NCBI RefSeq assembly: GCF_030209445.1
Contig: NZ_JARVSD010000002.1
Span: 1-64,000, forward strand
Source of the DNA: Promicromonospora sp. MEB111
Lineage (GTDB): Bacteria > Actinomycetota > Actinomycetes > Actinomycetales > Cellulomonadaceae
DNA: 64,000 bases
Direction of reading: 5' to 3'
Shown: positions 44,044 through 52,660 of the stretch, piece after piece
How the letters are laid out: each line of letters begins with the position of its first letter
Numbering within the stretch: position 1 is the stretch's first letter
Notes under the pieces: generated by a model
Told to the model about the DNA's origin: nothing
Database searches by the model: none
Seen by the model: the letters and a program-made list of their open reading frames with translations, nothing else
Position numbers and translations under genes: made by a program

Positions 44044-45315
44044 ATGGCTGCGAAGGATGAACTTTCCCCCGCTGCACGCGACCTGCTGAAGAAGGTCAAG
44101 CAGCGCTACATGAAGTCAGGGGACTTCAACGGGCTGCACGTCAGGACCGAGTGGAACCCGAGCCGCGAGATCGAGGCAGCGGCCGAGCTGGCCGAGGCCG
44201 GCCTTGTCGAGGTCGTAGGCCCGGGCGACTACATGAACATCCACATACGACCGTGGCCGTCGCGCCGGACCGTTGCCGAGCAGGTCGAGGAGTTGCGCGA
44301 GCTTTCCGACGATGACTACGGAGTTTGCCTCTACCCCACGACGAAAGCGCTGAAGAGGACGAAACTTCCGAGAGAGTTCGAGGACGCCCCGTTCTCGCGG
44401 GCCATGGCGCGTGGTCGCTCGACACTCGAGCTCGCGTTCTTCAGCGCGGACGTCCTGGAGGGCTACCGTAACGACGCCCGTTACCGGTTCAGCATGAGCG
44501 ATTTTGGGATCAACTTCTGGATGTCTGACGCCGCGCACGACGATGCGGACCAGCCCGACAAGGACAAGGTCGGGCTCATACACCTCGGCTTCGCATACGA
44601 CATGCGTCAGTACGATCCGAGTGTCGACGACTCCGTGATCATGCGGCGGGTTGTCGCCTTCTACGGTGACCTGAAGGAGTTGACGCCTGAGCACCAGCAG
44701 CGCTGGGCGAGCTTCCAGGTCAAGGAGGACGGAGTAGAACCGCACCCCGTCTGGTACGGCACCCAGATGGGCCGCTGGCCAGACGGTATCGGTCCGTTCG
44801 AGAGACTGACCCAGGAGCTCAAGAACATCAGCGACCTGTTCGAGCGCGTCTGGAGTGAGCGGCTGTTCAAGTCCCACGAGCTGCCCGACGATTTCGGATG
44901 GATCCTGCGGGCCGACCAACGGGAATGGGACCACTTCGTCCACTCGCTCGACAAGCTCCTGTCAGACAACATCGACGGTTCAGCACTCGACGCGGCCGAA
45001 GTTCCACGGAAGAACGAGAAAGAGCAGGTCCTTGGCACCCTTGGCCGGCTGGAACTGTTCATGACGATGAACCGCGTGCAGCCCGACCGTGCAAAGTGGG
45101 CATTGAAGCCTCTGCGCGCGGTGCGCGCCGCCCGACAGCGACCAGCACACGCCTTGCGCAGCAACGTGTCCGATCGGACCTTCGTCCACAAGCAGATGCG
45201 TCTGATGCACGATGTCGACGAGGTCTTGATCAACATCCGCCAGTGGCTAGCGAGCCATCCGCGCAACCTCGGCTGGAAGGAACCATGGCCAGAGGCCAAG
45301 GACTATCCGATCTAG
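44044..45315 (+). CDS. Hypothetical protein, 423 aa
   Basis: A soluble, acidic protein with no recognised domain. The N-terminal 90 residues look like a small alpha/beta module (LSPAARDLLKKVKQRYMKSG...). A central region follows with VGLIHLGFAYDMRQYDPS and a Trp-rich segment (ASFQVKEDGVEPHPVWYGTQ). The C-terminal half is helical and charged (NEKEQVLGTLGRLELFMTMN), reminiscent of HEPN- or coiled-helix-type ends without a clear motif. GGGAG precedes the ATG at 44044. Base composition is visibly less GC-rich than the chromosome to the left. It stands alone between non-coding stretches in the island, so a defence or selfish-element role is possible but unproven. Confidence 0.75.
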   Translation: MAAKDELSPAARDLLKKVKQRYMKSGDFNGLHVRTEWNPSREIEAAAELAEAGLVEVVGPGDYMNIHIRPWPSRRTVAEQVEELRELSDDDYGVCLYPTTKALKRTKLPREFEDAPFSRAMARGRSTLELAFFSADVLEGYRNDARYRFSMSDFGINFWMSDAAHDDADQPDKDKVGLIHLGFAYDMRQYDPSVDDSVIMRRVVAFYGDLKELTPEHQQRWASFQVKEDGVEPHPVWYGTQMGRWPDGIGPFERLTQELKNISDLFERVWSERLFKSHELPDDFGWILRADQREWDHFVHSLDKLLSDNIDGSALDAAEVPRKNEKEQVLGTLGRLELFMTMNRVQPDRAKWALKPLRAVRAARQRPAHALRSNVSDRTFVHKQMRLMHDVDEVLINIRQWLASHPRNLGWKEPWPEAKDYPI

Positions 45316-45782
45316 GCCGATCACCAGGAGCAGCCGCACGGGCCGCGCGTCCGGTCGCTCGCGCCTGACGATCGGACGAGCGCACATGCACTACCGTGCC
45401 GAGCCCGCGAGCCGTTCGACGCTGCGCACCAGGAATGCACTCACCACGCGAGCCAAGAGCGGCCCGTGCTCACCCAAACCTCAGGTGTGACTGCAATCTC
45501 TCGCAACTCAGCACCCAATGGAAAGCGCACCCTGTTGCGGGTTGTCACCGATCGTACCGTCACCTCTGCAAGCGCGCTGGTCCCAGCATCGATGCGCTCC
45601 GTAAGGACTGCACCGCCACAGCGGCAGCCACAACTCTGACCATCCTTCCGCCAGCGCAACACGGCACCACAAGTTTGTTGCCACAGGGTCTGCCCCAAGT
45701 TTGGTTGACACCTGAACTCTGAGGATTTGTCCTCGCTGGAAGTATGTCCCCGTGGCAAAGCCCTACCCCAACGAGTTTCATC
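45316..45782. other. Non-coding spacer with repeat block A (copy 1)
   Basis: No gene is supported here. Positions 45507-45563 match 48051-48106 at the DNA level (CTCAGCACCCAWTGGAAAGC, then TCGTACCGTC near the end), which marks a repeated intergenic element. The rest shows nothing recognisable. Confidence 0.5.
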
Positions 45783-46451
45783 CTATCCGTGCAGTTCCTT
45801 CCGCATCGCGGCGAGGAGTGCGGTACTGAGCCGCTGGACCCTCTCGAACTCCCTGTGGAGGTCGTCGAATGATGGACGCAAGTGCAGCGCTTCTTCGCTA
45901 AATGTTATGTCTTCATTGACGGCCATGCTGATGAACCGTAGCTTCGCGGCAGAACTATACAGCTCCTCAGCGATGTCACCAACCTCGTTACTTCCAATAA
46001 GCTTGATGCTATCCAGCGGGCCCGAAAATCTCGTGAGTGCATCATCGAAGGCCTTACGCTCCGAACCTGCGAATTTCACCCAAGCATCGAACTTGGGGTA
46101 TGTGTTGGAGAGGCGTTCGGCTGTGCGCGTGAGCTCACGTCGCGCGCCTTCGAGATTTACGTAGGCTTCGCGGACTACGTCGATTAAATGCTCACGAAGT
46201 GCCCGGTTGAGGTCGTTCTCATGCCGCAGGGCTTCTGCGTCAGCAGCTGCATGCCGGCGCTTCTCCTCGGCCTTGTTCATGTTCCGGGCTGAGTACCAGT
46301 TGCTGAACACCACACCCAGGAGAGCAACGATCGAGACAATCAGCGGCACAAGCGTCGTGGGGTCCAGCCAGTCCGTTGAGTTTCCTTGGACAACGACCGT
46401 GATCGGCTCGGGCGGGACGACGGAACCTGGTTGGGGCAGCAGCACCGGCAT
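45783..46451 (-). CDS. Membrane-anchored coiled-coil protein
   Basis: A 222-aa protein. A Pro-rich N-terminus is followed by one transmembrane helix (TLVPLIVSIVALLGVVFSNW) and then a charged helical region (KAEEKRRHAAADAEALRHEN) and further amphipathic helices. No enzymatic motif is seen. Such one-helix plus coiled-coil proteins are frequent orphan cargo in mobile islands. No clear ribosome site distinguishes the start. Confidence 0.7.
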   Translation of the reverse strand: MPVLLPQPGSVVPPEPITVVVQGNSTDWLDPTTLVPLIVSIVALLGVVFSNWYSARNMNKAEEKRRHAAADAEALRHENDLNRALREHLIDVVREAYVNLEGARRELTRTAERLSNTYPKFDAWVKFAGSERKAFDDALTRFSGPLDSIKLIGSNEVGDIAEELYSSAAKLRFISMAVNEDITFSEEALHLRPSFDDLHREFERVQRLSTALLAAMRKELHG

Positions 46452-46785
46452 GGCGAGAGCCTACAAACCCACGGCGGCGAACTGCCTGTAACAGAGCGCA
46501 GACCTGCGAGCCTTCTGCGTCCCTCGGCGCGACTTGCCGAGGTCGCCCGCCGCGCGAACGACGCCGCCCAGGATTGTTCAACGGCGTCGACGACACGCGG
46601 CTTCACACATCCGGCCACCTGTCCCTGCAGCAATCCCTTACCGCCGTCAGTGGCGCCGCCCGCGGATGTACCCGTCTTATGACGGCACCGTCGGACGTTC
46701 GGCTGTGTGACCAATCTGCTCACCTGGGACCGCGACGAGGGTCCGCTGCGGCCAGTTCGGGCCGTCCGCTGGCCTCAGTTGTGGA
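46452..46785. other. Non-coding spacer with repeat block B (copy 1)
   Basis: Positions 46555-46639 match 48135-48220, sharing GACGACAC, CGGC and TGCAGCARTCCC in the same order and spacing. No convincing gene lies here. Confidence 0.5.
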
Positions 46786-47889
46786 TCACTCCGCCTGGTC
46801 GCTGACCGGGTCCGAGGCGGCGGAGCGTTCGTAAGGGGCGAAGGCGTCGTTGCTGAGCCAGATCGTGGGGTTCCGTGCCCGAGGAGCCAGGCCCAGACCG
46901 GCGACACTCGCCGCAGCCCTTTCCGTGACTCGCCGTTCTACGTCGTGCGGCATGCGGTCGCGGAGCGCGGCGGTCGGGTCGTCGGGCAACTGCCTGTCCA
47001 TGAAGGTCAGGACCTCGGTACCAGTCGTTCCAAGCCGGATGAGGATGCTGCGGTACCGCAGGTAGTGGTGCCCGTTGTGGACCACCGGGACTCCAACACC
47101 TTGTACTCGGCTGACATGATCGAGAACCAGGTCATTGAGGTGGTCGGTGTCGCGGATCTGTCCGCGGAACTGCTCGTCGATCATCTTGCCGGTGACGAAG
47201 ATGCGGTCGACGATCAGGAGCAACTGGAGCGGCATGACGCGGTAGACCTCGTGCTCGTGCGGCGCGATCGGATCCTTAGCCGCCTCAGTTACGGCGATGA
47301 CGAGGTGGACTTCGCGAAACGGGCTCTCGCGAAGCAGGTCGCGAGTGTCCTGGTCGAAGAACCTGCTGGTGAAGTAGTCGGCCGGGTCGAACTTCGCTCC
47401 GTACCAGTCGAGGACTACTAGGTCTATGTGCGAAAGACCCGTCTGGTCGTACTCTTTGGCCGCCTTCGCCGCCAGGGTGCGGTTCAGGCCGGCGACGAAA
47501 CCATCGTCGGTGTTCTCGATGATGACGGCGGGGATGTCGGTCGCCTTGATGTTGCCCTCTGAGTCCTCAACTTGGACCGTCACCGAGCGCAGGACGTCCT
47601 TATCGTCGCGGTGAAGATGTGGTAGCCCGGACCACAGGCGGTGGTGGTAACCGTGGACCAGGTTCAGGCGCGCCAGAGACTCATTCGGGAAAAGCTGAGT
47701 AACCTCGACGCCGAACGGCAGGCTGGCGGGCGTTCGACGCAGCGTGAAGTCGGGGCGTTCACCAGCTTCGACCTCGTCAAAGTCGTCTGGGTTGAACACC
47801 ATCTCGACGATGGCTATCTCTTGTGCGCGCTTGCGTTCCCCGGGGGTCATCCCCGCGAACGGATCCGGTGGTGGTTCTTGAAGGTCCAT
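46786..47889 (-). CDS. Hypothetical protein with PD-(D/E)XK-like N-terminus
   Basis: A 367-aa protein. Near residue 45 it carries ERPDFTLRR...SLPFGVEVTQLF, the spacing and hydrophobic pattern (Asp-Phe, then Gly-Val-Glu-Val-Thr) common in PD-(D/E)XK nuclease-fold proteins of unknown role. The remaining sequence is alpha/beta with no second motif I can name. The ATG at 47889 starts the first protein-like segment. Upstream sequence in frame is random-looking. If it is a nuclease it would fit a defence or mobile-element role. The family call is tentative. Confidence 0.65.
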   Translation of the reverse strand: MDLQEPPPDPFAGMTPGERKRAQEIAIVEMVFNPDDFDEVEAGERPDFTLRRTPASLPFGVEVTQLFPNESLARLNLVHGYHHRLWSGLPHLHRDDKDVLRSVTVQVEDSEGNIKATDIPAVIIENTDDGFVAGLNRTLAAKAAKEYDQTGLSHIDLVVLDWYGAKFDPADYFTSRFFDQDTRDLLRESPFREVHLVIAVTEAAKDPIAPHEHEVYRVMPLQLLLIVDRIFVTGKMIDEQFRGQIRDTDHLNDLVLDHVSRVQGVGVPVVHNGHHYLRYRSILIRLGTTGTEVLTFMDRQLPDDPTAALRDRMPHDVERRVTERAAASVAGLGLAPRARNPTIWLSNDAFAPYERSAASDPVSDQAE

Positions 47890-48427
47890 AAGCCCAGTCT
47901 TCAATGGCGAAAGTTCACGATGGCGCAGACAGCGCCTCGGAGTGATCTCTGATTGCGCGCGCCACAGCACGTCACTCTGGGCGGTTCGACGGTCGTGCCC
48001 ACGCCTACTGAACATTTGGCACTGTGGGGAGCGGTTGTCATCTTGCCAGCCTCAGCACCCATTGGAAAGCACGCCCTGCAAGATCGTCACTGGTCGTACC
48101 GTCGCACACATGGATCCGCAGGCCAGAGCGTGCAGCGAGCGACGCCGGACAAGAGTGCGCCACCCCATCGACGACACAAGGATTTACGCGTTCGGCGTCG
48201 CCTGTCCGTGCAGCAGTCCCCATCGTGGCCGCAACCATAGAGCGACTGGTTCTACGACACATACCTGGTCAGGCACCTTCAGAGGCATCACCCGCTCAGC
48301 CTGTCAGACTTGGCCCATGGGCCTGAGCGAACGGCCCCATGGTCGGCAGCGTAGGCTGGCAAGATCACCCACTAGCCAGGGGACTTTGAGCCGCAGAGCA
48401 CCACTGTTGGGACTTAGCGTGAGCGGC
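47890..48427. other. Divergent spacer with repeat blocks A and B together
   Basis: Positions 48051-48106 are block A (copy 2) and 48135-48220 are block B (copy 2), about 30 bp apart. The element sits between divergent genes and could contain promoters. No gene is supported in this stretch. Confidence 0.5.
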
Positions 48428-48919
48428 ATGCTTTATCGGATCCGCACAGATCACACGACCGAATGGGTCAACTCGTTCGGCAAGAAGGACTTCGCGCTGT
48501 TGGTGGAGCATGGCCGAACGGCGGATGACCTGCCATGGGAACCGGCCGAACGGATCGCCGACGGCGACACGATTCGTCTTGCGCTGCGCTACGGCGTCCC
48601 GTCACGTGTGGGGCTTGTGGTCGACGTTGGCGACCTGGTGCCCCTTGACCACCGGGACCAAGTGCTGAAGGCGCATGCCGACTGGCTTGCGGCCCGTCCC
48701 GCATATCGAAAGCAGGTGGAGAGGCTTGAGCCGATCATGCCTGGCGGTCTGGCTCATCATGACCACCTTGACGAGGCGGTAGATGCGTCAGTCCGCGAAA
48801 CGATCAACCGCGCACACGCTGAATTCCTCGAGGCGATCGAGAGTCCGGCGAACACAACTCTTGTGCGGCACTGGCGGTCGCTCGGTGGCAGGGTCCCCGA
48901 ACCAATCGGTACGGACTGA
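48428..48919 (+). CDS. Hypothetical protein, 163 aa
   Basis: An acidic alpha/beta protein beginning MLYRIRTDHTTEWVNSFGKK, with a long helical second half (DHRDQVLKAHADWLAARPAY). No known motif. An in-frame GTG at 48419 would add three residues, and neither start has a strong ribosome site. It converges with the TrmO-like gene, 6 bp between stops. Confidence 0.65.
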   Translation: MLYRIRTDHTTEWVNSFGKKDFALLVEHGRTADDLPWEPAERIADGDTIRLALRYGVPSRVGLVVDVGDLVPLDHRDQVLKAHADWLAARPAYRKQVERLEPIMPGGLAHHDHLDEAVDASVRETINRAHAEFLEAIESPANTTLVRHWRSLGGRVPEPIGTD

Positions 48920-48925
48920 CCTGAG

Positions 48926-49423
48926 TCAGGGCTGCGGCTGTTCCTTCATAGCCGGGGCGAAGTACTCGCCAAGCATCTCCGAGACCCACGGCGGCTGGCG
49001 CGTCTCTCCCCGTGGCCCCATCTCCGCAAACCACGGCTTGATGTCGAGGACCGGCGTCCCGTCGACCGCATCAAGGTCTTCGACGTGCAGGTCCAGGCCT
49101 TCGATTGAAAGCAGCCGGCACCGCGAGACGCCAAGCCAGTTCTGACGGCGCATGTTCCGGTGCCCGAAGATCCCGACCTCGGGCCAGTCCGGGTTGTTGC
49201 GCGGACGACGTGCACCGGGGTGGAGGTCGGACTGGTCGGTCAAATGGAAGAAGAAGGCGATCTCCAGGTGGGAGAACTCGTCAAGGCCGGCCACCGACTC
49301 CTCGCTGTAGGCGTCCGGGTCGATCCGGATGATCGAGCGGGTGCCGCCCCAGTAGTCGTCGGTCGGTTCGGTGCGGCCGCCGACGACGTGCGCGACGGGG
49401 GTCATGACGATGGGGTCGGTCAA
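48926..49423 (-). CDS. TrmO/TsaA (UPF0066) family protein
   Basis: A 165-aa single beta-barrel domain. Family members use S-adenosylmethionine, and TrmO itself N6-methylates t6A37 of tRNA. The family pattern is present: GLDEFSHLEIAFFFH, ARRPRNNPDWPEVGIFGHR, then LGVSRCRLLSIEGLDLHVED and DGTPVLDIKPW. The TrmO-typical R-SPHRPNPIG stretch is changed to HRNMRRQNWLG, so specificity may differ. The TTG at 49423 follows GGAGG. An ATG at 49405 is the alternative. It lies 14 bp downstream of the XRE-TPR regulator on the same strand, so they may form a unit. Confidence 0.85.
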   Translation of the reverse strand: MTDPIVMTPVAHVVGGRTEPTDDYWGGTRSIIRIDPDAYSEESVAGLDEFSHLEIAFFFHLTDQSDLHPGARRPRNNPDWPEVGIFGHRNMRRQNWLGVSRCRLLSIEGLDLHVEDLDAVDGTPVLDIKPWFAEMGPRGETRQPPWVSEMLGEYFAPAMKEQPQP

Positions 49424-49437
49424 CGTTCCTCCGCAGG

Positions 49438-50841
49438 TCAGTTCGTGGCAGCGAGATAGGCACTGGCTCGCTCGTCGAGAATAGCGGCGTCCGAGCTGGT
49501 GGCCTTGTAGATGGCGAGTGCAGAGCGCATCTCCACGATGGTTTGGCGTGCCCGTGCGGACTGCACGCCGTCCATTGCGTCGAGAGCCGTGTTCCACGTC
49601 TCTACTGCTTGCTCAAGTTCGCCGCGCCTGGCCTGCACGTCCCCGAGATACCCCAGCGTGACCGCATGTGTCCGCTTGAAGGTGGAAGCCTTCCGAGTCA
49701 CGACCGAATGCTCCAGTTGCTGTTCGGCCCCGGCGAGGTCTCCGATATCCCGCAAGGTGTTGCCGGTCTCGTGCGCGAGGGATGCTTCCCCGAAGAAGAA
49801 CACCCGCGCAGGCTCGTCGCCGCCTGGTGTCGCCGCCGAGAGGTCACGCTCGGCCCGGATCAAGGCCGATGTTGCCGCACTCCCCTGGCCGGTCGCGGCA
49901 AGCGCACGGGCATGCACCACGCCAAGCAGAGCACGCTCGCGTGGAGCGGCAGCCTTGTATCGGTCGCCGTCGACTGACGCCGCTGCAAGTTCCTGAGCCT
50001 GCGTTGGATGGCCGAGGTCGATCGCCTGGTGTGCCATCGCACGAAGTGTGTGCGCTGCCATCGCAGGATCGGCGGCCTCGGCCGCGAGCTTGACCGACGA
50101 GGTGAACAATCCCTGGGCGATGCCGTGCTCACCGTTATCGAACGCCATCCAGCCAGCGACATAGGCCAGTTCGGAAGCGGCAGAGAACATCTCGCCTCTG
50201 AGGGCGTCGTTCGCGAACGTTCCGTTCAGAAGACGGTGGACGTCGTCAGTCAAGTACTGCATGGCGGCAGCCCGCGCGTGCCCGCCGCCGTGCCGCTGGT
50301 CCATCCGAGAGAAGAACGCGACCGACTCACGGACGGCTTCGAGATCGCCACGTCCGACCGAGCGGACGCCTCGTGCGGCACGCTCGGCTGATCGGCGGAC
50401 CATCTCGGCCCACCACGACTCACTGGGTAGTGCGGTGGCCACGGTCGAGTAGGCCGCCAGACCGAGCAGGCCCCGTCGGGTGAGATCCACGTACTTACTC
50501 CCCAGGTCGGCCAGCCCGGCAAGCGTATCCAGATCCCACGTGGACGAATGACCAACTTCTCGCGCCGCGCTCCCGCGCTTGGTCGGGTAGAACCCGATCT
50601 CGATGTCCGTTGACGCTCCGAGGACGGCGCGAAGACCGTCGCGGTACTGCTGCCCGGGCCAGCGCGACTGACCGCGCTCGTACCGAGCGATCGCGTGAGC
50701 ATCGAGAGCGATGCGCTGCCCAGTCGAGGCCCAGACGTGCGCATTCACAGCTTCTGCCAGCTCCGCGCGGGACATAGGTTCGCCGGGGCGCAGGCGCGAT
50801 GGAAGGGCTTCGCGCCGCTCGCGAAGCAACTCGTTGGCCAT
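49438..50841 (-). CDS. XRE-type regulator with TPR repeats
   Basis: A 467-aa protein. An N-terminal helix-turn-helix (MSRAELAEAVNAHVWASTGQ, then LDAHAIARYERGQSRWP) is followed by a long helical region of TPR-like units (GEHGIAQGLFTSSVKLAAEA, GHPTQAQELAAASVDG, GDLAGAEQQLEHSVV). Such proteins are common actinobacterial pathway regulators that may sense small signals or peptides through the TPR part. The ATG at 50841 has GGGGAGGGG upstream. It is divergent from the nucleotide-type operon starting at 50997, its probable target. Confidence 0.88.
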   Translation of the reverse strand: MANELLRERREALPSRLRPGEPMSRAELAEAVNAHVWASTGQRIALDAHAIARYERGQSRWPGQQYRDGLRAVLGASTDIEIGFYPTKRGSAAREVGHSSTWDLDTLAGLADLGSKYVDLTRRGLLGLAAYSTVATALPSESWWAEMVRRSAERAARGVRSVGRGDLEAVRESVAFFSRMDQRHGGGHARAAAMQYLTDDVHRLLNGTFANDALRGEMFSAASELAYVAGWMAFDNGEHGIAQGLFTSSVKLAAEAADPAMAAHTLRAMAHQAIDLGHPTQAQELAAASVDGDRYKAAAPRERALLGVVHARALAATGQGSAATSALIRAERDLSAATPGGDEPARVFFFGEASLAHETGNTLRDIGDLAGAEQQLEHSVVTRKASTFKRTHAVTLGYLGDVQARRGELEQAVETWNTALDAMDGVQSARARQTIVEMRSALAIYKATSSDAAILDERASAYLAATN

Positions 50842-50996
50842 CCCCTCGCCCCTCCCCACCAGCAGGCCGCCCAGACGGGCGTTCTCCAGATTGTCCCGTT
50901 GATTGCCCTGCCCTGGCGAGTGAATCCCAACAAGAGTAGCGAGCAGACGCATCCCAACGACCGCCCCAGACGGCCCGGCATACTTCGGAGAGTCCC

Positions 50997-51347
50997 GTGA
51001 ACCACAGAGCAGCAGCGACGCGGCGCCTTGAAGCGCCCACTCCACCGCGGAGCACGACACGCCGTCAGACGCGACGGCTCATGGGCATCAACGACGGTCT
51101 GGCGGCGGCGTCGCGATTCCTCGATCTCGTCGGAGCCGACCGCATCGAACTGGTGACTGTGACCGCCAACCGGGTCAGCCTCCTGCCGGCCGACCTGAAG
51201 GAGGGTGAGCAGATCGCCCACACGCTCGGGCTGACCGTGCCGTTGGATCATCGAATATTCGTGCCCGGAAACACGGTATGGACCGGAGAGCGCGATGACC
51301 TGGAGGTGCAGGTCCGGTCGGTTCTGCGCCAGGTGGTGACCCGATGA
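50997..51347 (+). CDS. Small hypothetical protein, first gene of the nucleotide-type operon
   Basis: A 116-aa protein with a basic N-terminus and a compact alpha/beta part (GINDGLAAASRFLDLVGADR, then ELVTVTANRVSLLPADLK). GGAG seven bases before the GTG at 50997 supports this start. An ATG at 51081 would give an 88-aa form without the basic tail. CATACT lies about 15 bases upstream as a -10 candidate. Its stop overlaps the HAD gene start by ATGA. No family recognised. Confidence 0.65.
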   Translation: MNHRAAATRRLEAPTPPRSTTRRQTRRLMGINDGLAAASRFLDLVGADRIELVTVTANRVSLLPADLKEGEQIAHTLGLTVPLDHRIFVPGNTVWTGERDDLEVQVRSVLRQVVTR

Positions 51348-52462
51348 ACGCCATAACGGTCACGGATACTCGCACGCTCGTAGCACTCGACGTCGACGGG
51401 ACCTTGGTGGACGACGGGCGGGTCCCGCCTGGAACGGTCGACGCCTTGGACCTGGCCCGTGCCGCCGGTCACCACATCGTGCTCGCCACAGGGCGGTCCC
51501 TGGTCGGCCTCTTGCCGGTCGCTACCCGTCTGGGACTGGTCGACGGCTGGGGCGTCTGTTCGAACGGCGCGGTGACCGTGAGGTTGGACCGGTCGGCGCC
51601 TTCGGGGTACGACGTCGTTGAGGGCCGGACCTTCGACCCGGCAGAGGTCATCCAGCGTGCTCTGGACCTTGCCCCCGGAGTACGGATCGCGGCCGAGGAG
51701 GTCGGGTGGGGCTGGAAGACGAGCCGGCCGTTCGAGCCGGGAGAGCTCAACGGGCAGCAGAAACTCGTCACACTGGATGACCTGACCGCACGACCTGCCA
51801 CCCGGATCGTTCTCGCCGCGCTGGGGATCCGGCGGTACACCGACGCTCTGCACGCGACCGGGGTCACGGTGACCCCCATGGGACCGGACTGGGCCGATAT
51901 CGCGGGTCGCGGCGTGAACAAGGCGGTTGCGCTGGATGGCATCCGCCAGCACCTGCGCATCCCTCCTGAGCGGACGGTCGCTGTTGGCGACGGCGTGAAC
52001 GATCTGCCGATGCTGGCCTGGGCCGGACGTTCCGTGGCGATGGGTCACGCGCCGGCGATCGTACGCAGCGCCGCCGACGAGACCACCGGCACGATCACGG
52101 ATGGCGGAGTCCTGCCGGTGCTGGCATCCCTCGTCCCTGCCGTGGACAGTTCCCTGTCTCCGTTGGCTGCGCAGATCGCCACAGCTGAGGCCAGCGCCCC
52201 AGGGTCGGTTGCGCTGCGGGTGTGGCACGGCGCCGGAACGGACCTGTCTCGGTGCGAGGCCTGGGCTCTTAAGGACGGGCGGTGGACCCGGCATGCGCCG
52301 ATCCCGTCCGGCGTCGGCGCCACCATGCGCGCGATCGAGACCGCCGCACTGGAGGCCGGGCTGCCCTACCCCCGTGGGGACGAGGGCCGCCGCCGAGCGC
52401 AGTGGCGAAGCGTGACCGGAGATGGACCAGCCGGGTTCGAACTTCCCCTGAGTGACGTGTAG
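51344..52462 (+). CDS. HAD superfamily phosphatase, Cof type
   Basis: A 372-aa haloacid-dehalogenase hydrolase of the Cof/type IIB class, which dephosphorylates sugar phosphates and nucleotides. Motifs are DVDGTLV (nucleophile and acid Asp), ATGRS, the Lys in GRGVNKAVAL, and GDGVNDLPML. About 100 C-terminal residues form an extra domain not usual in Cof proteins. No signal peptide. The start overlaps the upstream small gene by ATGA. Confidence 0.9.
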   Translation: MNAITVTDTRTLVALDVDGTLVDDGRVPPGTVDALDLARAAGHHIVLATGRSLVGLLPVATRLGLVDGWGVCSNGAVTVRLDRSAPSGYDVVEGRTFDPAEVIQRALDLAPGVRIAAEEVGWGWKTSRPFEPGELNGQQKLVTLDDLTARPATRIVLAALGIRRYTDALHATGVTVTPMGPDWADIAGRGVNKAVALDGIRQHLRIPPERTVAVGDGVNDLPMLAWAGRSVAMGHAPAIVRSAADETTGTITDGGVLPVLASLVPAVDSSLSPLAAQIATAEASAPGSVALRVWHGAGTDLSRCEAWALKDGRWTRHAPIPSGVGATMRAIETAALEAGLPYPRGDEGRRRAQWRSVTGDGPAGFELPLSDV

Positions 52463-52538
52463 CGAGCCCGCGCTTTTCGAACTTGCGACCGTCCTTGTCC
52501 CGGACTGGTCGTGAGCCGCCCCCAGACGGCGGATTCCA

Positions 52539-52570
52539 GGCTGAGGCTCCCGGCCCCGGGAGCCTCAGCC
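52539..52570 (+). terminator. 32-bp palindrome between HAD and MurA-like genes
   Basis: Perfect 15-bp arms flank a 2-base centre. It lies in the only sizeable gap (198 bp) within the operon. It may terminate or attenuate transcription from the first two genes, implying a second promoter for the rest. Confidence 0.6.
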
Positions 52571-52660
52571 GCCCTCAAGCGAGCACTCCGCACAGCAGAA
52601 GTGGCGGCGCACGTGAGCCGTCGTGGCGGCGCTGCGAAGTTCCGACCAAAGGAGAGACGC

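Noticed and set aside
43647-44099. A 150-codon minus-strand frame overlapping the start of the 44044 gene
   Set aside because: Arg/Ser-rich with no ribosome site. It conflicts with the better-supported plus-strand gene.
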